64,000 bases of DNA from Malus domestica (lineage: Eukaryota; Streptophyta; Magnoliopsida; Rosales; Rosaceae). The position numbers and the translations under genes were made by a program. The stretch's first letter is position 1, and each line of letters starts with the position of its first letter. The notes beneath the pieces were generated by a model. It was given only the letters and a program-made list of their open reading frames with translations. It was not told the DNA's origin and did no database searches. The stretch is from positions 2,182,501-2,246,500 of the forward strand of contig NC_091675.1 in assembly GCF_042453785.1 (NCBI RefSeq), written 5' to 3'. Positions 35,329-47,319 of this stretch are shown here, one piece after another.

Positions 35329-36879
35329 CAAATTGTAGGTTTATTTCAAAGAGCAAGCAACAACTCCTGTACACAATCAAACAACTTATTTCAGAGAGGA
35401 AGCATGGGCTTCCCCAATTTTAAAAGTTTGAAGAAACAGACTGCATGTTTAAATTTAATTACACAACAATTAAACAGAATCTGGTAACAAATATGCCCAT
35501 TCTTTCTGTATAATCATATCATGTAAAAGTGAAAGATTAAGGAAAAAACCCAACTGAGCGCCAATGCTAAACCTATTATCCAAAGCTACGAGCTGGATGC
35601 CCCAAAACCTCTCACTAATTGTAGCTTGGATTAAGCCATTAAGGCTGAGATATCTATCACTACAATGCTCTCATTTAGTGTACACGATAACATAGTTTAG
35701 AGATTTCTTCATGGGACATCTAGGTCAACTTTCGTATATAGGTTTGTCGCTTGCCAAAGAAATTTTGTTTTGTTTAAGATAATTTATAATTAAAGATTTT
35801 AACTGTTAGATTTTAGTTAAAATATATAAATAACATTAAACACATTAAAAATTCATATTCTATAAGCTGTTACCGTCATAGAAAGCAAATGGATTTGTAA
35901 TATTGATGCCTGGGAAGCAAACTGCTAATTGATCACTACCAGAAAAAAAAAAACAAAATGAAATAATTGATCACTGTACCAGTCCTTTACGTTAAATGTT
36001 CTCATCAGGAAAGAAAATTGTGTTTATCAAAGACTCGTGTACGTGGCTGAGAAAAGTCATTGCTCCGACCGAGAAAAAACACATCATGGTTGAATAGGTT
36101 CCCCATGGGTCATGGTGCATGCATGTTGGAATGACGTTCAGTTCATCATTAGGTTGAAGAGAATACCTTTCCCCATTTTATCATAATGGACGGAAATATT
36201 TAAACTTATCCGATAATATCACTACTAACTATTTAATATTTTTCTTTTATTATGTTAATAACTATGTGAAGTTCATATTACAGCACTAAAACTTACAACT
36301 CAGTTTGGTTAAGAAAATAAGTATTGTTATATTTATCATCTATTTAAACCATTATTTGTATTATTTATGTCATAAAAGTAAGGTCTGTCACCGTATGTAG
36401 ATCATATCTCTATTAGAAAGATAATACAAATAGATAGTAAGAACAACATATTTTATGAAAATTCATTCTTACACTTTATTTTAATATTATTATTAAGAAG
36501 AAGACGAGAAAGGTTCAAAAACTATTATAATAATTTACAGGGTGAGACTTTTGAATCTGGAATGCAAAGGTAAAAATAAAGACTTTATCTACTAAAATAT
36601 TCGACCACAAGGATTTAAAAATATTACAATAATTTATGAGATAAGATATTTTTTAATCCAAAATGCATAAGTAAAAGCAAATATTATATTCACTAAAATA
36701 TTCGATCACAAGCCGCTCTTGCACATGTACTACTAAATTCGATTTCTCCTCTCTCAATAATAGCTTGTACCATGACAAAAAGAAAAGACTCATATTACAA
36801 CAAAATAAAAGCTAATTAAACCTCCTTAATTAACCAATTAAGCATTTCAACTTTTATTCTTGTTCAGACACTTGATTAG
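35329..36879. other. Intergenic DNA including a duplicated 520-bp block
   Basis: 35610-36150 is repeated almost exactly at 41851-42375 (shared TAGCTTGGATTAAGCCATTA, GGTTTGTCGCTTGCCAAAGA and GTTCCCCATGGGTCATGGTG). 36500-36720 has two diverged copies of an AT-rich unit (TTATAATAATTTACAGGG and TTACAATAATTTATGAG). No gene. Confidence 0.65.
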
Positions 36880-37238
36880 AGATAATAGTTCACCAGGTAG
36901 ACGTGAGCTGAGGAGAACTTCCAAAGGAGTTCCTTTTGGAATGGTCAAACCAGGACTCTCAGTCCAATAAATAGTCTGGCCGACGCAGTTTCAATTTAAA
37001 CCAGAGCAGCAGACGAGCAAGCGTTAGGTGAAGAACTTGCATGGCAAACGACACACCAGGGCACGACCGTCTGCTAGAGCCAAACAACATCAGCTTAAAT
37101 TGTTGCCCTCGAACGTCTATGTGGCTGTAGCTTTCCAAGAATCTCTTATGAGCAAAAGCAGATGTGTTCTCCCAAACCCTAGGATTCCTATGAATCTTCC
37201 ACACATTGACCACTAGCCGGGTGCCAGCTGGCACGCGG
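36880..37238 (-). pseudogene. CYP82 exon 2 fragment H
   Basis: Minus-strand frame from MPAGTRLVVNVWKIHRNP through FLESYSHIDVRGQQF, a degraded heme signature LFGSSRRSCPGVSF (Gly to Ser after FGS) and LHLTLARLL. After a frame break it continues as [28 protein letters not shown] is degraded to HKRF. It is closest to the lineage of the fragment at 3333-3957 rather than copies A-D. The I helix and ExxR region are missing, and a copia remnant adjoins its upstream edge. Confidence 0.82.
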
Positions 37239-37244
37239 TACCTT

Positions 37245-38622
37245 TGCTATGGTATAAGCGCCTACAATTTCCACGTGTTTAATTTTGTTTGAATTAAGGT
37301 AAAAATGAGAAATGATCAATTTTCAACATAAATGTATGAATTAATTACTTTCAAGTCTAGTATCGTGAATTTGTAATTAAGGACTTGGGACAATTGCATT
37401 TCTTTCTGGGATTGCAGATTACTTATGCATCAGAATGCTTGTTTGTGTCATAGACGAAGTACATCACTGAGTTGGTTGACAAAGTGGATTTACAAGATTT
37501 TAAACCATGTAGCACACCATGTCTACCCTATAATAGGTTACTTAAGGATGATAGACAACCTTATCACAGTCCAGCGCAATATAGGAGTGTTGTTGGTGCA
37601 CTTTAGTATCTCACGTTTACAACACCTGACATAGCGTTTGCAGTCAATCAAGCTTGTCAGTTTATGCATAATCCTATGGTTTCTCATGTCATTGTTGTTA
37701 AGAGAATCATTCGATATCTCAAAGGAACATCTACCTATGGTATTCATTTCAAACCAGGACGACTGCATCTGCAATCTTATAGTGATGCAGATTGGGCAGG
37801 TGATCCAAATGATAGGAGATCAACTTCAGGTTGTGTTGTGTTTCTTGGTTCAAACCCTATTTCGTGGGTATCGAAGAAATAACACATTGTGTCTCGATCT
37901 TCCATAGAAGCTGAGTACCGTGCCCTCGCAATTACAGCTACTGAACTTGCTTGGATTCGACAGCTCTTCTGTGATATGAATATTCCTTTACCTTCATCTC
38001 CCATGATATATTGTGATAATATATCCGCTATTGCCCTATTTACAAATCCTGTGTTCCATGCGAAGTCCAAACATATTGAAATAGACTATCATTTTGTTCG
38101 GGAGAAGGTCGCTCATGGAGATCTTCAAGTTTAGCATGTGTCCTCTGCCGATCAGTCTGCAAACATACTTACAAAGGGTTTGTTTGCACCTTTGTTTCAG
38201 CAGCATTGTGCCAATCTAATTCTCAGTGCCCTCGAGCATCAGATTAAGGGGGGATGTAAGAAGAATGAAGTGAAAAATAGTTGTCTAAGTGAAAAGGATA
38301 TCAATGATTAAACCAATGCCACATGTCAAGAGATTACAAAGGCTGGTATATTAGTTGGAATCTTAGTTGTTAGAGATATAGTTAGTTGGAATAAGGAGAT
38401 ATTTGGTTGACATAAGGAGGTAGTTAAAATGAGGTTTACTTACCCTGTAAGATTGAGATTGGAAACACTTATATAAGTGTGGATTGTAAAGCAATAGAGA
38501 GTAAGGAGAAAAATAATACATTTACATCTAACAATCTCTCTCAATATTTCATACTATTTTATGTTCTTCTTAAGTTCATCCATTCTGCTATCTTTACAAT
38601 CTATACATTCTTATTCTTTACA
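37245..38622 (+). mobile_element. Ty1/copia 3' remnant with LTR
   Basis: Plus-strand remnant. It retains the end of RT and RNase H: VGALQYLT-like sequence, SYSDADWAGDPNDRRSTSG, SRSSIEAEYRALA and YCDNISAIALFTNPVFHAKS. Several in-frame stops are present (at about 37880 and 38131). A polypurine tract (AAGGGGGGA) precedes an LTR at 38255-38622 (TGTAAGAAG ... TTTACA) that contains a TATA-like ACTTATATAAG. It is a different copia family from the element at 10369. The 5' two thirds are missing. Confidence 0.82.
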
Positions 38623-39200
38623 TTGATAATTTCTGAGTTATTATCTTATTTAGGTGAAAATATATATTAAAATGTTAAAATATGTTCCACCTTAACTACT
38701 AAGTAGACAAAATTGTATTGTTTGTAATTTTGTATATATTGGTGAGCGGAAAATGTTAGAGAGGCTATCTTTTGAAATCATATTTTGTAAATCAAATGAT
38801 GCGGCGGTTGATGATTGGATTTTATTTTTAAAGATTTAAAGAAAAATTCAACCATTAACCACCACATCAATTGACGCACAGGACCCGCACGTCCTCACAC
38901 ATACTGTTTATTAAACTTACTACACTATTTATAAAACTTAACGGTACTATACTGTTTATGAATCTTAACGGTACTACACTGTTTATGAACATTAACAATA
39001 CTATATTGTTTATGAAACTTAACGGTACTACACTATGTATATACGTATATTATTTCTTTTACCTTAAGCAGGTACGAGTGAAATATACATATATCACTTA
39101 TATATATTATTTATTATACATATGAAAATACACTTTACGAGATTATAGTACTAGACATGTGTTTGTGTTATCTTGCCTTGTCAAAGGCTAAGTTTGTGAA
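38623..39200. other. CYP82 intron remnant followed by a minisatellite
   Basis: 38623-38740 matches the intron of gene C at 21290-21410 (TTATTTAGGTGAAAATATAT, CCTTAACTACTAAGTAGACA), so a P450 copy once lay here. 38900-39040 is a unit of about 30 bp (CTGTTTATGAAACTTAACGG TACTACA, diverged) repeated four to five times. No gene. Confidence 0.7.
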
Positions 39201-39453
39201 CACTACTACAAAAAGGTTTTATAGTGTCAGTGGGTGGTGTCAGTTTAATATAATATAGTGGCGGATAAGACAGTTGCGACACTAACTGAACATGACGTCG
39301 GATTTACTGTCGCTTATAAGCATCATAAAATTTCTATGTCGCTTTTAAACCGACGTAAACATACATTTTAATAATTTTTAAATACTGTTGTCACTTTTAA
39401 GCGACATAAAGTATTTTTTAAATACTAGTGTCGCTTAAAAGCGACATAAAATA
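39201..39453. mobile_element. CACTA-like transposon left end
   Basis: Begins CACTACTACAAAAAGG, a CACTA-type terminus, followed by subterminal units alternating GTCGCTTTTAAGCGACATAA and its variants (about 39330-39450). These are self-complementary and typical of CACTA subterminal repeats. It is interrupted at 39454 by a gypsy LTR fragment. The opposite terminus was not found. Confidence 0.55.
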
Positions 39454-39847
39454 TGTTGATGCACAAAATCAGTGAGGACTTTGGTACAATAGAAAATGTT
39501 AAGTTTGTGACCTTCACTAGATTGCTCTGGTCACTAGTGTGAATAAGTATGTAAATGGATAGGGACAGGGAAGCAAACACAAGATGTACGTGGTTCACCC
39601 AGATTGGCTACGTCCATGGAGTAAAGGAGTTCTCATTAATTGTGAAGGATTTACACAAGTACATAGGTTCAAGCTCTCCTTTAGTGTGTACTAGTGAATG
39701 ATTTAGTACAAATGACATTAGGAAATATTGTGAGAGAATGATCTCTATTTATAGAAGAGAGTTTCTAGTTTCATTCTGACATTGACACGTGTCGTATTGT
39801 GATTGGCTTCTGATGTTGACACGTGTCGCGCTATAATTGGCTTCTGA
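39454..39847 (-). repeat. Truncated gypsy LTR (copy 2)
   Basis: About 394 bp of the same LTR as 7251-7764, starting TGTTGATGCACAAAATCAG. It breaks off after the second GACACGTGTCG unit, where it joins unrelated sequence. Non-coding. Confidence 0.82.
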
Positions 39848-40394
39848 GATATCTATCCGGCTCTTCATAAAACACCGTCTGCATCGGCGTCTCTGTCCTT
39901 CTCATATAATACACATATGAATTCAGAGGGTAACGATAGGAAGAAGAAGAGCGTACCTCTTGCTTCGGGCTATCCTCGATGTTAATGTGACCCGACGATG
40001 AGTTAAACTTGGATTCTGATTCCGACCCAGACGACAAATGTATGTGAGCATCGTCAATGTCGTTCGTTTTCAGCGAATCAGCAGAAATATAGTGCGATAT
40101 CGATGTAGACAACGAGTGGTTTGTATGGGGTTTCCTCTTCCTGGGCTTGCTTTCGTCGGAGGGCAATGTGAGAACCGGAGATCCAGGTAGTGAAGACGAC
40201 TCGCCGGCGCCCATCCTCCACCTCATCCATTCTCCACATCCTCTTCGGCACCCATCCTCCACCTTCTCCACGCACCCATCTTCAAGCAGACGGGATTTGG
40301 GTTTTTTTTTTTTTTTTTTTCTGGGTTGCAGGAGGGAGAAGAAGGGGTGGGGGTGGGGGGAAGACAAACTGAGGGTGGGTGCGGGGGAAGACAA
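39846..40394 (-). pseudogene. Unrecognised captured coding fragment
   Basis: An open minus-strand frame of about 180 codons. The first 70 residues are low complexity (KKKKKKPKS, repeated DGC/GWRM-like motifs). After that the sequence looks like real protein: TNHSLSTSISHYISAD, NDIDDAHIHLSSGSESESKF and SYRYPLNSYVYYMRRTETP. It ends where it meets the truncated gypsy LTR. I do not recognise the family. It sits between a CACTA end and CYP82 debris, so capture by a transposon is plausible. Confidence 0.3.
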
Positions 40395-41521
40395 ATTGGA
40401 ATTTCTTTTTTTTTTCTTTTTTTTTTTGTTGGGGGGAAGAAGATGAAGATAAGGAGAAGAGAGAGGAGGGGGGAGGGGGAGGGACGAACTGAGGGTTGTT
40501 TTTTTTCTGTTTTTACTATTCTTTATTATTTTAAAAAATATTAAATAATTTTTTTAGTTTTTAATAATTTTTAATAGAAAATGGGTCCCGAATCAAGCCA
40601 CGTCAGCATTTAACTGAAAAATAAACGGTCAAGTAACGGAAGGTATAACATTGGATCAAAATCTAAAAATGAGGTATGACATTGTCAATTTTAAAAAATG
40701 AGGTATGAAAGTGTCGTGATACTAATAGTTGAGATAATTTTTTGTACTTTACTCTTCTTTAAACAATCAAGTATTGTTCCAAAAATAAACACCCAAAAAG
40801 GCCAAAAAAAGTAAAGAAAAAGTGCTGTGCAAAGTAGGCAACTGAATAGTCATACAAAACAAAACACCACCATCAGTGTAGATTAAAGATCCTTTCGTTA
40901 TCTTCAATTTTTTCTTGTCCTCTAGTATGCAGTGGAAGAAAAAGCATGCATCCAGCTCGTTAGTCAAAAGTGGAAGCTTTACTGTGCCAAAAAGAGAACC
41001 TTGTAGAAGATTTATAGGATTATCACTACTTGTAAGTATCAAAGCTCGTTTGTGAGTGGCAGCACACTCCTTCTCAACTAAATTAACGTCAAAATTTGTC
41101 AAATTTGACGGCATTTTTTTGTTTGTTTTTTTTACAATAGAATCACTCATTTATTTAGCATATAAGTACAATACTTTGGGATTAAAATGTCAAATAAGCC
41201 ATCAAATGCAGTTTGATGCTTTTTATTGACATCTCCTATGCCTCTAGGGTACAGTTCTCCACTTCTTCAGCTAGATGGGTCTTCTGTAATGAAATCATAT
41301 GTTCAGCTCATCGTTATGTGATAATATCTTTTGTTTATAATTATTATTTATTAGTAGGAAGGGGGGAGAGTTTGAAACAATAGAGTAACTTGGGGAAGGA
41401 GAAAGCTTCACAACTGGCCCTTGTCACCTTAATTACAATTTGCTGGGTGTGTAATATTTTACTTTTGTTAGGCGTTATGGTGCGACTATCTTATTTTATT
41501 ATGCTTTTGGCGTGACCAATT
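40395..41521. other. Intergenic DNA with CYP82 3'-flank duplicates
   Basis: 40395-40560 is G- and T-rich low-complexity DNA. 40760-41000 duplicates 33355-33580, and 40930-41270 duplicates 57870-58130 (shared GCCATCAAATGCAGTTTGAT and CTCTAGGGTACAGTTCT). It therefore represents the 3' flank of a P450 copy. The frame at 40767-41150 lies within this flank and has no recognisable domain. Confidence 0.6.
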
Positions 41522-41852
41522 CTATTCATAAAGATATGGAGGCAAGCGTGGTTTGACGCGGATTTCAAGTGGAGTAGATTTCGCGTCAAAAACTCCAAAG
41601 CTTTGGCTCATATCAATAGTTTGCGGATGTAGAGATCTCAAACACGTGCAGGAAACTAGCCAGAGTTAAAAGCATCATCTGAAGGCCTAAATTTATGCCA
41701 GGGCATACTCTTCTCCCACTACCAAAAGGCATGAGCTCAAAATGTTGACCCTTGACATCAACATCCTTATGGCTTGTGAGAAACCTTTCCGGCTTAAACT
41801 CCGCCGGGTCAGACCAAACCGTTGGGTCGGAATGGATCTTCCACAGGTTCAC
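41522..41852 (-). pseudogene. CYP82 exon 2 fragment G
   Basis: The last 110 codons of a CYP82 exon 2: [43 protein letters not shown] (heme signature intact) and [12 protein letters not shown] frameshift after about 80 codons precedes the usual tail, seen in another frame as KSTPLEIRVKPRLPP and ending at a stop at 41522-41524. The upstream edge is cut sharply at 41852, where a duplicated non-coding block starts. It resembles gene E ([21 protein letters not shown]) more than genes C and D. Confidence 0.85.
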
Positions 41853-42393
41853 TAATTGTAGCTTGGATTAAGCCATTAAGGCTGAGATATCTATCACTAC
41901 AAAGCTCTTATTTAGGGTACACGATAACATAGTTTAGAGATTTCTCCGTGGGACATCTAGGTCAACTTTCGTATATAGGTTTGTCGCTTGCCAAAGAAAT
42001 TCTGTTTTGTTTAAGATAATTTAATTAAAGATTTTAACTGTTAGATTTTAGTTAAAATATATAGATAACATTAAACACATTAAAAATTCAAATTTTATAA
42101 GCCGTTACTGTCATAGAAAGCAAATGGATTTGTATTATTGATGCCTGGGAAGCAAACTGCTAATTGATCACTACCTGAAAAAAACAAAAAATGAAATAAT
42201 TGATCACTGTATCAGTACTTTACGTTAAATGTTCTCATCAGGAAAGAAAATTGTGTATATCAAAGACTTCTGTACGTGGCTGAGAAAAGTCATTGCTCCG
42301 GCCGAGAAAAAACACATCATGGTTGAAAAGGTTCCCCATGGGTCATGGTGCATGCATGTTGGAATGACGTTCAGTTTTTTTTTTTTTTGATCA
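41853..42393. other. Second copy of the 520-bp non-coding block
   Basis: Near-identical to 35615-36150, ending at the insertion site of the gypsy LTR at 42394 after a run of 16 T. It replaces the upstream part of P450 fragment G. No gene. Confidence 0.75.
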
Positions 42394-44460
42394 TGTTGAT
42401 GCACAAAATCAATGAAGACTTTGGTACAACATAAAGTGTCAAGTTTGTGATCTTCACTAAATTGCTCCGGTCATTAGTGTAGATAAATATGCAAATAGAT
42501 AGAGACATGGAAGCAAACATAAGATATACGTGGTTTACCAAGATTGGTTACGTCTACGGAGTAGAAGAGTTCTCATTAATTGTGAAGGGTTTACACAAGT
42601 ACATAGGTTCAAGCTCTCATTTAGTGAGTACTAGTGAATGATTTAGTACAAATGACATTAGGAAATATTGTGGGAGAATGATCTCCTTTTATAGAAGAGA
42701 GTTTCTAGCTTTGTTCTGACATTGACACGTGTCGTGTTGTGATTGACTTCTGATGTTGACACGTGTCGCGCTATGATTGGCTTCTGATGTCGACACATGT
42801 CGCGTTGTGATTGGCGTCCTGGTTGAAGGTAAACTCTTATGGGTCCTTGACGGTATAACTTGACCGGTGCTCGGTAGTTTCGGGATTGGTCAAGTATGGT
42901 ACAAATAGTGCTCCCCTAAGTTCTCGAGTGAGGGAAGCTCCTCGGTTAAGGACTTACAAGATCCAAGCCGCTGAGTAATCACGAAACTTATAAGTACCGA
43001 AGTGTGGTATCGTCTTCACTTGCCTTATCTGTCTCATAGGTAGATGTGGCATCTTCTCTGGAAGTACTCTTCCTCTATCTAGGGGTGGTATCTTTAACCG
43101 ATGGAGATACACAAGGTAATGTATCAATTTCACTTGAAGTTTACTTGTAGTTTCAGGCTTGGTCAAGCGCGATACAAATCATGTAGTAAGAGTCCCATAA
43201 GTCGCCGAGCTAGGAGATCTGCTGAAAGAGGTGACAGACAAGGTAAGCAATCAGAGCTCCAAGCAATCAGTCCCAGATCAGAAGTATGATTTCGAGTTCC
43301 AGCTGATTGTTCTCATTTTCCTTATCTTGCAGGGAGCATGAAGGATAAAGAGAAGAGATGATATGAGATACTTTTACTTTTGAAGAAGTAATTTTCCACA
43401 AACTTATTCTTGAACTGGGCTGGAGGGTTTTCTAGTTTCCTACAGAGTATAAGGCCGACTCAAGAATTTGAGGGTCAAAATAAATCCATCAAATCAAGAG
43501 TTCGTTCGACCTTGATGATATGTGATACTTTTGTTGTTGACAAAGTAGTGGATGTGGTATGGCGAGGCTTTGCTATTTGATGACATTGCTAGCGAAATGT
43601 TGTTGAAGTTTCTTGAGCTCTTCGGATAGGGCAGCGATGCTGAGCTTGGATTTGACTTAAACTCATCTGTCTGGATTATACGGTTCTGCAGGGAGGGCGT
43701 CGTGTTATTGTGGTATGTTCTAGCTCATCGTTAAACCTTCTGCTTCAATCTTTTGCATCGCAGAAGTGGTGCGCAACCTTTGCATTTGAATAGTCTTTCA
43801 GAACACTACTTCTCAGCGACTCATCCATGCTTGGCAGCTTCAGTGTAAAGAGCCAATATTGTATCAACTGTTCTGAAGTATTTGCTTAAAGGATTCATGA
43901 CCTTGATAACATGTGAGGATGAGTACTCAAGAGCAATGCTAGGTGAGCAACCAGACAAAGGTTCTGGGCAATCAGTTCCAGATCGGAAGTTTGATTTCAG
44001 GTTCCGACTGATTGCTTTCTTTCTTATTGTCTTACAGGTAAGAGCAAGGGCAAATGAAAAGACAGGGAAAAAGCATGATATGGGATACTCTTGCTTTTAA
44101 CCCTGATGATATGAGATACTCTTGCTCTGGTATTGCTTGTTTGCAGATGTATTATCGAGGGAAAGGAAACTGAGTATTTCGAGATGCTTCGTTGGGAGTG
44201 CCCTCTCAGATATAAGGAATGGTTAAACATTTTTGCAGGTCTGCCTGTCCGTGGAGGGTGGAGGTAGACATATATATGAGTTTCCCCAACAACAAGTAGT
44301 AATGCTATTCTTTTACCCTTCTTGGTCATAACAATGTCGTGGGAGCTGCAAGCTTCACGTGCTTTAACTTTGTCAGAGCACTTTGAAAAAGTGATCTGTG
44401 GTATCTGGAAAGCTGATGTTGCGTGTGAAGATTGCAGACAAATTTTATCCAAGGAAACAT

Positions 44461-44900
44461 GGCTCTCAAAGTTTGGAGAGCGGTGCCTCTTCGGTTTTCG
44501 AACAAGCAATCTTGTTGGGGATCCGGCTTTCAAGATTCAGAGAGCATTGCCTCTTCGATTTTTGAACAAGCAATCATATTGAGGATCTGGCTCTCAAGAT
44601 TTAGAGAACGGTGCCTCTTCTATTTTTGAGAAAACAATCCTGGTGGGAGTCTGGCTCTCGAGATTTGGATAGCGGTGCCTCTTCGATTTTTGAGAAAACG
44701 ATCCTGGTGGGAGTCTGACTCTCGAGGTTCGGATAGCGGTGTCTCTTCGATTTTTGAGAAAGTAAACCTGGTATGAGTCTAACTCTCGATATTCGGATAG
44801 CGGTGCCTCTTCGATTTTTGAGAAAGCAATCCTGGTGGGAGTCTGGCTCTCAAGATTCCAGGAGCGGTGCCTTTTCGATTTTTGAGAAAGTAATTCTGTT
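44461..44900. repeat. 64-bp tandem repeat, about 7 copies
   Basis: Units centred on GCGGTGCCTCTTCGATTTTT occur at about 44485, 44549, 44612, 44675, 44741, 44805 and 44868 (spacing 63-66 bp), with an isolated relative at about 45163. Each also holds GGGAGTCTGGCTCTCGAG-like sequence. It lies in the 3' non-coding region of the gypsy element, upstream of the antisense ORF. Confidence 0.88.
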
Positions 44901-45247
44901 GAAAATGTTTTCTCGATGTGAGTAAAGGTTAGACATTTTTGTCAATCTGCCTTGCCACGGAGCACCGAGGTTGACACACATAAGGACTTTTTAGTTATCA
45001 AGCAATGGTGCTGTTCCTTTACCCTTGTGAGTAATGGTAGGGTAGTTGGACCTTCAAAATTTATGTGTCTAAACTTTGTCAAAGATCTTTGGAAAAATAA
45101 ATAGTGGTACCCGAGGAGTTAATGTTACGTGTGGGGATTGTCAACATATTTTACTCAGGAAAATCTGCTTCTCGAAATCCGGAGAGTGATGCTTCTTCGA
45201 TTTTTGAACAAACGGCCATGCTGCCCTTTCTTTTATAGGGGCATCAA

Positions 45248-46030
45248 TTGTGTGCAAGAAGTACATTCAGAGAGTTATTGCTTATAGGAATTTTCTCCTT
45301 ATTTTCGTACTTCATAGATTTATTGGACCTCATTTCTCCTTCATCATTTCTGAAAATATCTTGCCCATTCAACCGTCGTTTTGACGTGAACTTTGGTGAA
45401 GAGGCATCAATGCCTCCTCAAGACAACATATGGCGCCCATCCTTGTTATCCCCTACTGGTCCTCTTACCGTTAGGGACTCTGTGATGAAGAATGATATGA
45501 CCGCAGCGGTGGTGGCCAGGAACTTTTTCACTCCCAAAGATAACAAACTACTTTCCAAACAGTCTAATGAGTTGGCTGTTAAGGATTCTCTGACACTCAG
45601 TGTTTAGTATGCAAATTCTGTGTCTAATATGGCCCAACGCCTATTTGCTCGAACCAGCCAACTTGAGTTATTGGCGACTGAAGTGATAAGTCTTAAACAG
45701 GATATCAGAGGGCTCAAGCATGAGAATAAACAGTTGCACATGCTCTCACATGACTATGCTACAAACATGAAGAGGAAGCTTATCCAGCTGCAGGAATTTG
45801 ATGGTCAGATTTTACTTGATCATAAGAGGTTTGTGGGTTTGTTCCAAAGGCATTTATTGCCTTCGTCTTATGGGGTTGTACCGCGTAATGAAGCTCCAAA
45901 TGATCAACCTTCGGTGCCTCCTCTTTCTGGGGTTCTGCCCAATACTGAGGCTCCAAATAATCACCCTCTGGTGCCTCCTCTTTCTGGGGCTCTTCCGATT
46001 GTTGAGACTTCTCATGAGCAACCTTTGTGA
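45248..46030 (+). CDS. Antisense ORF of the Tat-like gypsy element, one internal stop
   Basis: One frame from 45248 to 46030 is interrupted only by TAG at 45605-45607 (260 codons in total). It starts MCARSTFREL with a hydrophobic stretch. A second possible start is MPPQDNIWRPSLL near 45411. The middle is coiled-coil-like (ELLATEVISLKQDIRGLKHE), and the C-terminus has three proline-rich repeats (NEAPNDQPSVPPLSG type). A TATA-like CTTTTATAGG lies at about 45229 and an AATAAA at about 46098, so the ORF has its own plausible transcription unit, opposite to the retroelement. Function of such ORFs is unknown. Confidence 0.6.
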
Positions 46031-47319
46031 AGGCTCCCTCTTGTTGGTTCATTTTAATTCATGTATATGTACATATTTGTAACTTATCGGAGATATCAAT
46101 AAATAAGCTTTGCTTCATTTCAACGTATTATGTTAAATACACCAAAACCTTCTTCACTAAGTTCTTTGAATTTTTTCTTTTGTTGAAACTTGTATGTTGA
46201 AGCTTTGTGAGTGAAGCATGTATGTTGAGGTAGTGCTCCTTTAATTTCCCGAGTGAGAAAAACTTCTCGGTTGGAGACTTAAAAAATCCAAGTCACTAGG
46301 TGGTCGTGAGACTTCTGAGTATCAAGGTGCAGTAGTATATGGTAGGAGTCCCACAAGTCTCTGGTCGAGGGAGTTGACGAATGAAGCATTTCCTTTCTAA
46401 GTGGTAGCCTAAAACTCCTCATTCATATATATTTGTTATGAAAGTTGTTAGACCCAAGGAAGAAAATATCGGTAATATCGAAAATATCGGTAGTCCGAAA
46501 ACACGGAAATATCGATGAAAATATCGGTAAAATATCGATATCGATAAAAATTACATGGAAACCACGGAAATTGTAAGAAAAACTTGGAAATTTTTATTGA
46601 AACTTTGTAGGATGTTTATTTAGTCAATTATCTATTAGTTTATCACAAAAAATTGGAAAGAAATGCATTGCATGATGAATTTAACATTATCAAGTTGATT
46701 ATATAGCGAGCTGACAAACATTGTGAGTGTAGAAAATATGTAGTAATTAATGAAAGAAGTCTAAACACACCATAATCATTTATATATAATGAATTAGTAC
46801 AATATTTGGAGGTTTTATTTAAGATATTAAAAAAAAAAAAGCAGTGAATAAAATGATGAAGAATAATGTGCCGAATTTGACACTTTAAATTTCTTACAGA
46901 TAAGCATGCGTTTAGGCGTTGAAGTTCCAAATTATAGTATATCAATTAACGATTGAAAATCAATACATTGAATAAGACTAAACTTTAATTTGGATGCCGA
47001 TTATGTTTTTTCAAGTTTATATAAAGTAAAAGAATTGAATTTTGGAAGTCAGGAGTGTGTCAATTGTTTTATAATTCGTCCGAATACATATATCAGGTTG
47101 CTACTCAACGTAATTTGAAAGTATATCTAGTGCAAGGACTTGCCTTTTTTTGTTGATAAGCAAATGGTTTGTAGCTTTTTTTGCTAAGCAGTAGAACATA
47201 TTATGTTTGTTTAATCTTTAGCATTTGATGGTTGTCCACAAATATAGGATAGAAGGCCCCAAATTAGATCTGACTCTTACCTAGTTGGAGTCACAAGTTC
47301 ACATGTACCAACCCTTGAG

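Larger units (their letters stand above)
42394..46420 (-). mobile_element. 3' half of a Tat-like gypsy retrotransposon
   Basis: The 3' LTR is 42394 to about 42903, in the same family as 7251-7764, with a polypurine tract just inside it (minus strand TTAGGGGAGCAC). The interior from 42903 to about 46420 has no gag or pol. It carries a 64-bp tandem repeat, an ORF on the opposite strand, and at 46230-46400 a second copy of the sequence found at 42905-43230 (TAGTGCTCC, CGAGTGAG, GTAGGAGTCCCA). Tat-lineage elements such as Grande and Retand are known for long 3' regions with an antisense ORF. The rest of the element is missing. Confidence 0.7.

Noticed and set aside
44461..44900. Regularly spaced repeats resembling a CRISPR array
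   Set aside because: The repeats are contiguous diverged 64-bp tandem units without unique spacers, in a plant retrotransposon.
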